From Parvibaculum sp039680535 (lineage in GTDB: Bacteria > Pseudomonadota > Alphaproteobacteria > Parvibaculales > Parvibaculaceae), in NCBI RefSeq assembly GCF_039680535.1, contig NZ_JBDKSS010000005.1:471050-535049 (forward strand): DNA of 64,000 bases. The letters are read 5' to 3'. The position numbers were made by a program, and so were the translations under genes. This document shows positions 17,156 through 25,460 of the stretch, piece after piece. The stretch's first letter is position 1, and every line of letters begins with the position of its first letter. The notes beneath the pieces were generated by a model, which was not told where the DNA came from, searched no databases, and saw nothing but the letters and a program-made list of their open reading frames with translations.

Positions 17156-17183
17156 TTGCCGATTCCCGAGTACGGAGTATTTT
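17156..17183 (+). promoter_or_regulatory. Candidate promoter of the rtcB leader RNA
   Basis: TTGCCG (17156-17161), a 16-base spacer and TATTTT (17178-17183). This would start transcription near 17190, about 225 bases before the rtcB ATG and just ahead of the structured leader. Confidence 0.45.
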
Positions 17184-17218
17184 TGGTTAAGACAACCTTT
17201 AGGGACCCTCGCCCGTGA

Positions 17219-17347
17219 GCTACCCAGCACCCCGCCTAGCATCCTGCAGCCGCATTAACCTGTGCGGACGAGGATGCATATGCGCCAGCTGCATGCTGGG
17301 AGAGGGTGCCTTTTAGGCGATCAGGTCGTCACCCAGGCAGGCTTCAG
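17219..17347 (+). ncRNA. Candidate structured leader RNA or small RNA upstream of rtcB
   Basis: Nested complementary arms can be read directly. CCCAGCA (17223-17229) pairs with TGCTGGG (17294-17300). Inside it GCATCCT (17239-17245) pairs with AGGATGC (17271-17277), and inside that CCGCA (17250-17254) pairs with TGCGG (17263-17267). A second domain has GGGTG (17304-17308) with CACCC (17330-17334) enclosing a GCC/GGC hairpin. The RNA ends in the terminator at 17348-17395. I do not recognise a known riboswitch. A Y-RNA-like or tRNA-like RNA is possible, because YrlA RNAs are encoded beside rtcB in some bacteria, but I see no clear T-loop. Confidence 0.55.
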
Positions 17348-17395
17348 GCCGACGCCCCTCACCCGGTTGAACACGGGGAGGGGCGTCGGCTTTTT
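17348..17395 (+). terminator. Strong intrinsic terminator or attenuator directly before rtcB
   Basis: A 13-bp perfect stem (GCCGACGCCCCTC / GAGGGGCGTCGGC), extended by an inner CCCG/CGGG helix and an 8-base loop, followed by five T residues. It ends 18 bases before the rtcB ATG, so rtcB expression would require read-through or antitermination, or the upstream RNA is a separate transcript. Confidence 0.85.
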
Positions 17396-17413
17396 CAGAC
17401 TCTGAGGACTGTC

Positions 17414-18637
17414 ATGGATCACAGAAACTTTAACACTATCTCCGTCGAGAACGGGGTCCCGATCAAGGCCTGGACGAAAGGCGTTCCGGTTGACGCGGCT
17501 GCCGAGCAGCAGCTCCGGAATGTCGCTGGCCTGCCTTTCGTGTTTCATCACGTCGCCGCCATGCCGGATGTCCATTGGGGTATGGGTGCCACGATCGGGA
17601 GTGTGATTGCGACGCGCAAGGCCATCATCCCGGCGGCGGTGGGCGTGGATATTGGTTGCGGCATGATGGCCACCCGCACAAACATTTCTGCGGCGCGCCT
17701 GCCCGACGATCTTCGCTCGATCCGCCTTGCCATCGAGGCTGCAGTGCCGCATGGCCGCACCGACAATGGCGGCGCAAACGATCGGGGCGCATGGAGCGAG
17801 GTGCCGCAGGCGGCGGTCAAAGTCTGGGCCGGATTGGCGCAGGATTTTGCTCAATTGTGCGAACGGACGCCGGCGCTTGCCCGGTCGAGGTCCATCGATC
17901 ATCTCGGGACGCTTGGGACCGGCAATCATTTCATCGAGCTCTGCCTCGACGAGGCCGACATCCTGTGGGTCATGCTGCATTCCGGTTCCCGCGGCGTGGG
18001 GAACAGGATCGGCACGGTCTTTATCGAGCTCGCCAAAAAGGAGATGGAGCGCTTCTTCGTGCATCTGCCCGACGCAAATCTCGCTTACCTCCCCCAGGGG
18101 ACGGAGCACTTCGCGGACTACATGAGAGCGGTCTCCTGGGCCCAGAAATTCGCGCGTGCCAATCGCCAGCTGATGATGGACGGCGTGCTCGCGGCGCTTG
18201 CCCAGTTCTTTCCCGACATTGAAACCGACGAGATGGCCGTCAACTGTCACCACAACTATGTCGATACGGAAGAGCATTTCGGGGAAACGGTGCTCGTCAC
18301 CCGCAAGGGGGCTGTCCGCGCACGGGCGGGCGACCTTGGCATCATTCCGGGCTCCATGGGGGCCCGGTCATTCATCGTTCGCGGCAAAGGCAATCCCGAG
18401 AGCTTCTGCTCCTGCTCTCATGGGGCGGGGCGCCTCATGAGCCGCAATCAGGCGACCAGACAGTTTTCGCTGGAAGATCATGCCGTCGCCACCGCGCACG
18501 TCGAATGCCGGAAGGATGGCGGCGTAATCGATGAAACGCCGGGCGCTTATAAGGACATCAATGCGGTCATGAATGCTCAGGCCGATCTTGTCGAGATCGT
18601 CCACACGCTGCGTCAGGTGGTCTGCGTCAAGGGGTGA
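17414..18637 (+). CDS. rtcB: RtcB family RNA ligase
   Basis: About 407 residues. It is a GTP- and Mn-dependent ligase joining RNA 2',3'-cyclic phosphate or 3'-phosphate ends to 5'-OH ends; it acts in RNA repair. Hallmarks: GVDIGCGMMATRT (metal Cys), DHLGTLGTGNHFIEL, HSGSRGVGN, NCHHNYV, VTRKGAVRARAGDLGIIPGS (cited in part) and SHGAGRLMSR with the guanylated His. ATG 17414 has TGAGG 8 bases upstream and follows the terminator hairpin. There is no rtcA, rtcR or prfH neighbour; instead it follows a structured RNA and a tyrosine recombinase inside a mobile island. All catalytic residues seem intact. Confidence 0.95.
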   Translation: MDHRNFNTISVENGVPIKAWTKGVPVDAAAEQQLRNVAGLPFVFHHVAAMPDVHWGMGATIGSVIATRKAIIPAAVGVDIGCGMMATRTNISAARLPDDLRSIRLAIEAAVPHGRTDNGGANDRGAWSEVPQAAVKVWAGLAQDFAQLCERTPALARSRSIDHLGTLGTGNHFIELCLDEADILWVMLHSGSRGVGNRIGTVFIELAKKEMERFFVHLPDANLAYLPQGTEHFADYMRAVSWAQKFARANRQLMMDGVLAALAQFFPDIETDEMAVNCHHNYVDTEEHFGETVLVTRKGAVRARAGDLGIIPGSMGARSFIVRGKGNPESFCSCSHGAGRLMSRNQATRQFSLEDHAVATAHVECRKDGGVIDETPGAYKDINAVMNAQADLVEIVHTLRQVVCVKG

Positions 18638-19093
18638 GGTGGAATAGCCGTGGAACAAGCCGATGAAGGCGGGCGCCAAGGCGCACGCAAAGGCTCAGTA
18701 AGGCAAGGGTGCCGATCTCAGCATTGAGGCAAAGCACGCCGAACTGCTGGCCATCGGTGTGATATCCTCTTCTCGCTCTTGTTGTGCGGTGAGCGGCCGT
18801 AGCAGCGGCGCAGAGGCTTCGAGTGGGTTGGCTTGTATTTTATGGTGGCCTTTGGTGCTGAACGCAGACCAATCAGGTGCTTCTTTGTCGGACAGCTAAG
18901 CTGAGATAGCGTTTTTATTCGTCTCTTATTGCTTGGAAGATCATCCTGTTGTCAGGGCGTGTCGCCTGGTTGTTGTGATACACGAGATCGTTCATTTGCA
19001 GAAGCCACCACACGCGGGCGGTCTGGCGGCATGTGGAGCGCGCCATGACCGATTGCGTGTGGGGCAAGATTTGGTTGGCGGAGCAGGGAGTCA
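18638..19093. other. Intergenic region between rtcB and mcrB
   Basis: No supportable gene. Holds the right copy of a 25-base imperfect repeat (18770-18794). A short reading frame at 18664 is interrupted by a stop after 12 codons and then stays open for a while, perhaps a decayed gene. Confidence 0.45.
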
Positions 19094-21067
19094 ATGCCGA
19101 AGGAATCTGAAACGATGGCGGACTATTTCACCAGTGAACACTTCGAACTGCTGAACAGATGGAGGGGGCAGAAGCGCGACGGATCGAACGAAGAGCAGAA
19201 CCGTGCCTACAACGACCTGAAAGAGGCGTGTCAGGTGACGGAGGCGTGGGCGGAAAGGGTGAAGGACAAACTGTTCCCTCAAGGGCGCGTTAATATCCGC
19301 AAGAAGCCAACCAACCAAGGCCAGAATTTCTTGGGTTATAACTGGGCGAAGATCTACCCGTCGTCCGAGGCACCGAAGGAACTGGCCTACACTGTTGGCA
19401 TCGATGCTGAAGTCGGCTTCGTGGTCAAGATCGATCTGGTTGATACCCAGACGGAGGATGCCGATCTGCGCCCAAAGTACGAAGAGATCCGCGGGCCATT
19501 CATGGCATCGCCTATCGTGGCCGTCTTGCCCGCCGCCGATGGACTGAGCAAGTCGTTCTCGGAATTGGTGGAATGGTCCGTGGAGGCCATTCAAACATTC
19601 CGACCGCGCTATGACGACCTGGTCGCCGAGCTGAAGCTCGACAAGACACTGAGCGACGAAGATGAGGCTGGCGATTCCGACAAGATGAGTCAGCCCATCA
19701 ACCGCATCTATTACGGCCCGCCCGGCACGGGCAAGACCTATGAGTTGTCGAAGCTGTTCAAGCGAGAATATGAGCAGGCCATGACCTCGGTGTCCAACGA
19801 GGAATGGCGCAATCAGTTCATTTCGGAAAAAATTGCCTCAAGCAAATGGTGGGAAGGCGCTGTGTTGGCCTTGTACGACCTCGGCGGGAAGGCGACCGTC
19901 AGTCAGCTCTTGGAGCACCCCTTCATCAATGCCATCGCCGAGGCCAAGGGGCGCAAGGATAACCTGCGTCAGACGATCTGGATCACGCTGCAAGAGCGCA
20001 CCATTGATGAGTCTGTCACCGTCAAGCAGAGGTTGCGATTCAGTCCGCAGGTGTTCGACAAGGACGAGAACTCGGTCTGGCGCTTGGCCGGTGATTGGCG
20101 GGAGGCATGCGGCGGCCTCGCGGCTTTGGTCGACGAATACCGAGCCGGGGCCCCATTCTCGGAGGTGCTTCGCCGCTACAGCTTCGTCACCTTTCACCAG
20201 TCCTATGGGTACGAGGAGTTCGTCGAGGGCCTTCGCCCGGTGCTCGGCGGCGACGCAGTGGCTGGCGAGATTCAGTACGAGATCCGATCCGGTGTTTTCA
20301 AGGAGCTGTGCCGCCGGGCACGGTCGGCACCACACCAGCGATTTGCAATGGTGATCGACGAGATCAACCGAGGCAACATTAGCAAGATCTTCGGTGAGTT
20401 GATCACTTTGATCGAGTCCGACAAGCGCGAGGGTGCAGAGCATGCAGTGTCGGTGACGCTGCCATACTCTGGTGAGAGCTTTTCGGTGCCGGCCAATGTC
20501 GATATCATCGGCACAATGAACACAGCAGACCGTTCGCTGGCGCTTCTGGATACCGCTCTGCGCCGCCGGTTCGAGTTCGTACCGGTAATGCCCGATGCCC
20601 GTGATGAGCCTGGCGCGCCGCTCGCAGGACTGCGCGTCACGCTGGGTGACAAAGAGATCGACGTGCCTCGCCTGCTCGATGCTATCAACCAGCGTATCGC
20701 AGCGCTCTACGACCGGGACCATTGCATCGGCCATGCCTACTTCACGCCGTTGAAGAAGGTGTCTGATGGAGCCGAACGACTGGTGGCGCTGCAGAAAGTG
20801 TTCAGTACACGCATCCTACCCCTATTGGAGGAGTACTTCTTCGAAGATTGGCAGAAGATTCGTCTTGTGCTGGCCGATAACCAAAAGCCAACTCTCGCGC
20901 AGCTTGTTGTTGTCGAGAGTCTCGACCACGAGGACGATCTGGGTCGTCTGTTCGGTGGCGACCACGGCTTGGACACCTACACCACCAAGCGCCGGTACAC
21001 GGTGCATGAGGCTGCGTTCTCGAACCCGGATTCCTACATCGGCATCTACCAAAACTTGTCGATCTAA
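19094..21067 (+). CDS. mcrB: McrB-type GTPase subunit of a modification-dependent restriction system
   Basis: 657 residues. The N-terminal part (about 1-190) resembles the DUF3578 DNA-binding domain of many McrB homologues, with NFLGYNWAKIYPSSEAPKELAY (cited loosely) and PIVAVLPAADG. The AAA+ motor has Walker A YYGPPGTGKTY at about 207, Walker B FAMVIDEINRG at about 420 and the McrB GTP signature MNTADRS at about 475, followed by DTALRRRFEFV. In characterised systems McrB hexamers translocate DNA on GTP and bring McrC to cut methylated or otherwise modified DNA. mcrC starts 15 bases downstream, so the pair is complete. Confidence 0.92.
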   Translation: MPKESETMADYFTSEHFELLNRWRGQKRDGSNEEQNRAYNDLKEACQVTEAWAERVKDKLFPQGRVNIRKKPTNQGQNFLGYNWAKIYPSSEAPKELAYTVGIDAEVGFVVKIDLVDTQTEDADLRPKYEEIRGPFMASPIVAVLPAADGLSKSFSELVEWSVEAIQTFRPRYDDLVAELKLDKTLSDEDEAGDSDKMSQPINRIYYGPPGTGKTYELSKLFKREYEQAMTSVSNEEWRNQFISEKIASSKWWEGAVLALYDLGGKATVSQLLEHPFINAIAEAKGRKDNLRQTIWITLQERTIDESVTVKQRLRFSPQVFDKDENSVWRLAGDWREACGGLAALVDEYRAGAPFSEVLRRYSFVTFHQSYGYEEFVEGLRPVLGGDAVAGEIQYEIRSGVFKELCRRARSAPHQRFAMVIDEINRGNISKIFGELITLIESDKREGAEHAVSVTLPYSGESFSVPANVDIIGTMNTADRSLALLDTALRRRFEFVPVMPDARDEPGAPLAGLRVTLGDKEIDVPRLLDAINQRIAALYDRDHCIGHAYFTPLKKVSDGAERLVALQKVFSTRILPLLEEYFFEDWQKIRLVLADNQKPTLAQLVVVESLDHEDDLGRLFGGDHGLDTYTTKRRYTVHEAAFSNPDSYIGIYQNLSI

Positions 21068-21081
21068 ATCCGGAGGCGCTG

Positions 21082-22413
21082 GTGAACGGCATCACGATCT
21101 ACGAGGACGAGGCGCTAACCGCTGCGAAGCCGGGCCTGGCAGACGTTGAGGGTTTGCACGGCGTCCCGGTACACGGCGTCCCGGTAAATGTCTATGGGTG
21201 GCTGGAGGACCAGTGCCTGCGGTCCGCAGAGCGGGGCGAGGCGGCATGGCTGCGTCTGACCCAGCGCCGTGGGCGCCGCGTTGTGCAGGTCAAAAGCTTC
21301 GTCGGCGTGATCCGTGCTCCAGACGGCTTCCAGGTCGAGGTGCTCCCAAAGGTTGGTAAGGCGATTGGTGGTGGCAAGATCGAGGCTCGTCAGCTTCTGA
21401 TCGAGATGCTCTGCTGCCTCCGAGACTTTCGCCATGTTCAGACCGATAGCGCCAAGATTTTAGCCGTGCGCATGCCGCTGCTGGAGGTGTTCATCGCAGA
21501 GTATCTGCGTGCAGTCGAACACGTGGTCAAGCGCGGGCTGCGCAGCGACTATTCGAGCAAGCGGGACAACCTCTTCGCTCTGCGGGGCAAGCTGCTGATG
21601 GCGCCACATTTACGGCAGAACCTCTGCCGGGCCGATCGCTTCTTCACCGAGCATGACGAGTTTGAGATCGATCGGCCGGAGAACCGGTTGCTGTGCGCCG
21701 CGTTGCGCCGCGTGTTGACGCTGTCGGCCTCGCAGACCAACCAGCAGCTGGCCCGCGAGCTGACCTTCGTGTTTGCGGATGTCCCGGTGTCGGCACAGCC
21801 TAGCATCGACTTCCAGCAGGTGCGGATGGACCGGGGAATGGGCTACTACGCCGATGCGTTGGCCTGGGCCCGCCTCATCCTCGACGAGGAGTCGCCCTTG
21901 ACCGGGGTCGGAGGCCGCAGCGCGCCATCGCTGCTGTTCCCGATGGAGGCGGTGTTCGAGGCGTTCGTCGCCAAGCACCTTGCGAACCAACTGGCGCGGC
22001 CTCTGATCCTGAAGACGAAAACCCGAAGCCATCATCTGGTTCGCCATCGCGAGCAGCACTGGTTTCGATTGGAGCCGGATCTGTTGGTCCGTTGCAATGG
22101 CAGTGATGTGTTGGTGCTGGATACCAAATGGAAGCTGCTGGATGGGCTGAAGGCGAATGGGACGGACAAGTACGGCCTGTCGCAAAGTGATTTCTATCAG
22201 TTACAGGCCTACGGCCTGAGCTATCTGGGAGGCCGGGGTGAGGTGGTGCTGATCTACCCCAAAACAGCCTCGTTTGATCAACCGCTGCCAGTGTTCGAAT
22301 TCCCCAAAATCGAGGGGCTGAGGCTGTGGGTGCTGCCGTTCTGTTTGAAGTCGCGGCGCCTTTCAATTCCGGAAGAGGCGCCTTTTGCCGATGTATTCCT
22401 TGGCAGGAATTGA
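21082..22413 (+). CDS. mcrC: McrC-type endonuclease subunit
   Basis: 443 residues with a GTG start behind GGAGG. An N-terminal McrB-interacting domain is followed by the PD-(D/E)XK nuclease: LLFPMEAVFEAFVA, then FRLEPDLLVRC and VLVLDTKWKLL, with Asp and DTK as catalytic residues. It would cut DNA when stimulated by McrB GTP hydrolysis. A short in-frame duplication (HGVPV twice, around 21160-21187) lies near the N-terminus. Together with mcrB it forms an intact type IV restriction pair. Confidence 0.92.
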   Translation: MNGITIYEDEALTAAKPGLADVEGLHGVPVHGVPVNVYGWLEDQCLRSAERGEAAWLRLTQRRGRRVVQVKSFVGVIRAPDGFQVEVLPKVGKAIGGGKIEARQLLIEMLCCLRDFRHVQTDSAKILAVRMPLLEVFIAEYLRAVEHVVKRGLRSDYSSKRDNLFALRGKLLMAPHLRQNLCRADRFFTEHDEFEIDRPENRLLCAALRRVLTLSASQTNQQLARELTFVFADVPVSAQPSIDFQQVRMDRGMGYYADALAWARLILDEESPLTGVGGRSAPSLLFPMEAVFEAFVAKHLANQLARPLILKTKTRSHHLVRHREQHWFRLEPDLLVRCNGSDVLVLDTKWKLLDGLKANGTDKYGLSQSDFYQLQAYGLSYLGGRGEVVLIYPKTASFDQPLPVFEFPKIEGLRLWVLPFCLKSRRLSIPEEAPFADVFLGRN

Positions 22414-22505
22414 CGTACCATTCTTCTTCCTCCCGGCAGGGTTTCCAATGGGCATAGGGGCTGGTATCCAATCTGCAGACTGATCTTATGGGTAAATTGA
22501 ATTGC

Positions 22506-23546
22506 TCAGGGGAAGAAGTGCTCATCGTTGAGCAAATCTTCGACATCGCTTGGCCTGTAGCGAAAGCCGGCGTTCCGGAATTGCTCGATGATTTCAGCCC
22601 TTCCCGACGGCGAGAATTGTCGCGCTCCGGAGGGGCCTTCGATATTGCTTACAACCCATCCGAAGAACGCATCTTTTCTCAAGGAGATCACCGCCGGGGC
22701 GCCCCCGAGCCAGCGGTAGAAGTAATAGCCGCCTGTGACCATGGGCGTGACATATGAGCGGAGACAGTTCTTAAACTCCTTGGCGACCTCCACGAGTTCC
22801 CGGGGGGACTGGATCGGCCTCAGAAGCGAGTTACCCGGCCAAGGCGCCTCAATGGCTGGGGATTTTTCAAGCCAGCGACCAAACCAATGTCTGATCTGCT
22901 CAAACTTCTCGATCTTGCTGAATGACTGCCAGATCCGCTGATGATCCTTGGATGGAAAGATCTTGAGCAAGGCATCGAAATAGTAAAGTGCGCTTTCGGC
23001 CTGGGTCGATGACCTCACTGCGCCGATCAGGTTCGTCGACAGAACTTCTCCAGGGAGCATCGAAACGACGTCGAGGAGGTCGGGGGTGACCGCTGCGCTA
23101 TGGGCCAGGAGCTTGAGCCTTTTGTCGGACTCAACTGCTTCGATCAGTTTCTGGTAGTAGCCGAGAGGCAAGGGATAAGCACGGATCTTCCTCAGAATCG
23201 AGAGGAGGCCCGTCGGTGTTTTCCCCAGAGTTTCCACGCAGATATCCTTCGCCGGTGCGGATGCAAGCAAATCACCGAGATAGAGCGCCTCGTCGACTGA
23301 CCGGATTCCGTGAATCTCGATGGCGAGGTAGACAAGGTGATGCCACCAGGTGTCGGCAGTGTCGACATGTCCGGCAAAGCGGGCCGATGAGGCCACAAGA
23401 AGCATGACCTGCGGCGCCATTCGGCCGTGCCTTACGGTTGCTTCGGTGAGAATGTCTGCGGGCTCCGTCTTCCTGCTCCGCGGTTTGGGCACATCCATGT
23501 CACTGGACTTAAGTTCGCATTCAGAAGGGGCGGACGCTGGGCTCAT
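22506..23546 (-). CDS. PcfJ-like domain protein of unknown function
   Basis: 346 residues. The N-terminal two thirds are helical with no family I can name. The C-terminal part contains EFKNCLRSYVTPMVTGGYYF, then WLGGAPAVISLRK and GWVVSNIEGPSG, the Asn-Cys-Leu...Tyr pattern of PcfJ-like domains found in mobile elements. ATG 23546 has GAGAGG six bases upstream. It is divergent from a WYL regulator with a palindromic operator between them, which suggests it is the regulated gene. Function unknown; the neighbourhood suggests defence or element maintenance. Confidence 0.6.
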   Translation of the reverse strand: MSPASAPSECELKSSDMDVPKPRSRKTEPADILTEATVRHGRMAPQVMLLVASSARFAGHVDTADTWWHHLVYLAIEIHGIRSVDEALYLGDLLASAPAKDICVETLGKTPTGLLSILRKIRAYPLPLGYYQKLIEAVESDKRLKLLAHSAAVTPDLLDVVSMLPGEVLSTNLIGAVRSSTQAESALYYFDALLKIFPSKDHQRIWQSFSKIEKFEQIRHWFGRWLEKSPAIEAPWPGNSLLRPIQSPRELVEVAKEFKNCLRSYVTPMVTGGYYFYRWLGGAPAVISLRKDAFFGWVVSNIEGPSGARQFSPSGRAEIIEQFRNAGFRYRPSDVEDLLNDEHFFP

Positions 23547-23593
23547 GTGGAACCTCTCGATGACTTCGACAGGTTCGAAAAATAGTCGCTCTC

Positions 23594-23612
23594 TACGTCA
23601 AATTCTGACGTA
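23594..23612. promoter_or_regulatory. Palindromic operator between the PcfJ-like and WYL genes
   Basis: TACGTCA, five bases, TGACGTA: a perfect 7-5-7 inverted repeat in the 120-bp divergent promoter region. The likely ligand is the WYL protein encoded beside it. Confidence 0.65.
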
Positions 23613-23666
23613 TCGTTGTCCAAGCATCTGGGAGCCGTGAGCCGGTTTAGGGGGTGGCGTGCAGGC

Positions 23667-24647
23667 ATGAGCTACGAAAAGGCAGAAGAACTTATTCATC
23701 TCGCGACGCTCATGCAGGGCTCGGCCGAAGGGGTGTCACTCTTGGATATCACGCGCGAGTTCGGGGTGTCGCGGCGGACCGCCGAGCGCATGCGTGATGC
23801 GGTACAACGCCTCTGTCCTGACATCGAAGCCATTGATGACGACGGCGGGCGCCGGCGATGGCGGATCCGAGGTGCCAACGTCCTGGCACAACTTGCAACC
23901 GTGAATGCGCCGGAGCTTGCGGCACTCGAGCATGCGATTGAGCTACAGGCGAATGTTCGTCAGGGGGATCACCACGAACGCCTTCTGAGCCTGTCTGAAA
24001 AGCTCCGCGCGGCCCTGACGCACCGGCTGCGGACTCGCCTGGAACCGGATATCGAGGCCTTGATGGAGGCCGAGGGCCTTGCGATGCGGCCTGGCCCCCA
24101 TCCCCTGGATGAGCATCACGTTGTAACAGCGCTGCGCGACGCCATCCTGAGTTCGTCTGTCGTGCTCCTGCATCATCAGCCGCGAGGATCAAAAGCCAAA
24201 AGACGTCAAAAGGTCCACCCCTACGGCTTTCTGTATGGTAATCGACACTACCTGGTCGCTTTCAGCATCGAGGCTCGTGATTTCCGCCTCTTTACGTTGA
24301 GCAACATCGATCATGTCGAGGCGCAAACGGAGCACTTCGCGCGCGATCCGGAATTCTCGCTCAAGGCATATGCGGAACGATCATTCGGCGTCTTTCAGGG
24401 CGACGAAGTCCAGGACGTTGAATGGCGTTTTGCTCCGGAGGTCGCCGACGACGTAAGACGGTTCCTTTTTCATCCGACGCAAACAATGGAAACCAACGAC
24501 GATGGAAGCATTACTGTTCGCTTCCGTGCCTGCGGCCTTCGTGAGATGTGCTGGCATCTCGTCACTTGGGCCGGCTACGTCAAGGTTGTTGCTCCGAAGG
24601 AGCTGAAGGCCGCTTATAAAATGAACGTGTTGGAGACACGCGTCTGA
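23667..24647 (+). CDS. WYL-domain transcriptional regulator
   Basis: About 326 residues: an N-terminal winged helix (VSLLDITREFGVSRRTAERM) and a WYL domain near residues 165-240 (VHPYGFLYGNRHYLVAFSIE, FRLFTLSNIDHVEA), then a C-terminal WCX-like part (FHPTQTMETNDDGSITVRF). WYL regulators sense nucleic-acid ligands or small molecules and are common in defence loci. ATG 23667 is chosen over an upstream TTG frame start at 23616. The gene is divergent from the PcfJ-like gene across a palindrome, so autoregulation is likely. Confidence 0.85.
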   Translation: MSYEKAEELIHLATLMQGSAEGVSLLDITREFGVSRRTAERMRDAVQRLCPDIEAIDDDGGRRRWRIRGANVLAQLATVNAPELAALEHAIELQANVRQGDHHERLLSLSEKLRAALTHRLRTRLEPDIEALMEAEGLAMRPGPHPLDEHHVVTALRDAILSSSVVLLHHQPRGSKAKRRQKVHPYGFLYGNRHYLVAFSIEARDFRLFTLSNIDHVEAQTEHFARDPEFSLKAYAERSFGVFQGDEVQDVEWRFAPEVADDVRRFLFHPTQTMETNDDGSITVRFRACGLREMCWHLVTWAGYVKVVAPKELKAAYKMNVLETRV

Positions 24648-24661
24648 CGCCGGGAGCCTCC

Positions 24662-25339
24662 TCACTCGACGACAGGATAGTAGGGCGCACCGAAGGCGAT
24701 CGACGGATTGTCCATCATCAGGTCGATGAACAACGGCAGCAGGAAGCCAAGAATGGCAGCGCCGTCTCGCACCTGGGGGCGATTGACACTGCTGTTCCAG
24801 GTAGCGCCGCCGTGAACCAGCTGATTGCGCAGAACATAAAGCCGATCAAAGAGCGTCGTGAGGATCAGTCTGGTATCTCGATTCTGGAGGGCGAGCCCAA
24901 TTCTCCTCCTGCTCTTCGCAAATCGATCTTCCCAGTCCTCGTATCCGTCGATGCCATTTTGAAAGTGCCAGAACGGCTGAAAGACGTACTGATTGTCGAG
25001 GAGTAACCTGATCGAGCGCGAGAACCGGTCCCAGATTGCGTCGTAAATCCTGTGATCGATATCAACCGCCAGAATTCGCTCGAAGAAGGCGTCAAAATTC
25101 GTTCGCTCACCGGATGGCGATGCCTCCGGAATGTCTTCCGCGTAGGCTGAGTTGAATGCGATCCAGAGAAATATGAAGGCAGCATCCTGGTCGCCCTCTT
25201 CTCTCTCAGCCCTTTGGAGCCAGCTTATCGAGCGATGCACACGAAGTGCGAGGTTCTCGGGGAAGCCCTGACGAATCGCACGTTGCTTGTCCTTCAAACT
25301 TGCGGGCGTTGGGCTCTCATTATTCTTCTCGTGTTTCAT
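24662..25339 (-). CDS. HEPN-like domain protein
   Basis: About 225 residues, mostly helical. It opens with ALRVHRSISWLQRAERE and AFIFLWIAFNSAYAED, a pattern of HEPN-family proteins of the Apea-like group, and carries RNQLVHGG near residue 175, which fits the R-x4-H catalytic motif of HEPN ribonucleases. ATG 25339 is used; the frame is open upstream to 25423 without similarity. It lies convergent with the WYL gene (14 bases apart) and downstream of the DUF2779 gene. RNase activity is inferred from the motif only. Confidence 0.65.
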   Translation of the reverse strand: MKHEKNNESPTPASLKDKQRAIRQGFPENLALRVHRSISWLQRAEREEGDQDAAFIFLWIAFNSAYAEDIPEASPSGERTNFDAFFERILAVDIDHRIYDAIWDRFSRSIRLLLDNQYVFQPFWHFQNGIDGYEDWEDRFAKSRRRIGLALQNRDTRLILTTLFDRLYVLRNQLVHGGATWNSSVNRPQVRDGAAILGFLLPLFIDLMMDNPSIAFGAPYYPVVE

Positions 25340-25460
25340 CGTGTCTCTCGAATTGGGCCTGTGCCAATGATCGGAAGAAATTCTTGTGCAATCGGTCGCT
25401 GTCCGACGGTAAACCTTCGCCATCGAGAGGCCGACAAGCCGAGCTAAGTCACGAACCGGG

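Noticed and set aside
17219..17395. Leader as a known riboswitch (cobalamin, TPP, SAM, glycine)
   Set aside because: The conserved core boxes of those classes are not visible.
18933..19154. 73-codon plus frame before mcrB
   Set aside because: No similarity and it overlaps the better supported mcrB start.
21160..21187. Short GVPV duplication in mcrC as a regulatory repeat
   Set aside because: In-frame, two units only, most simply a coding duplication.
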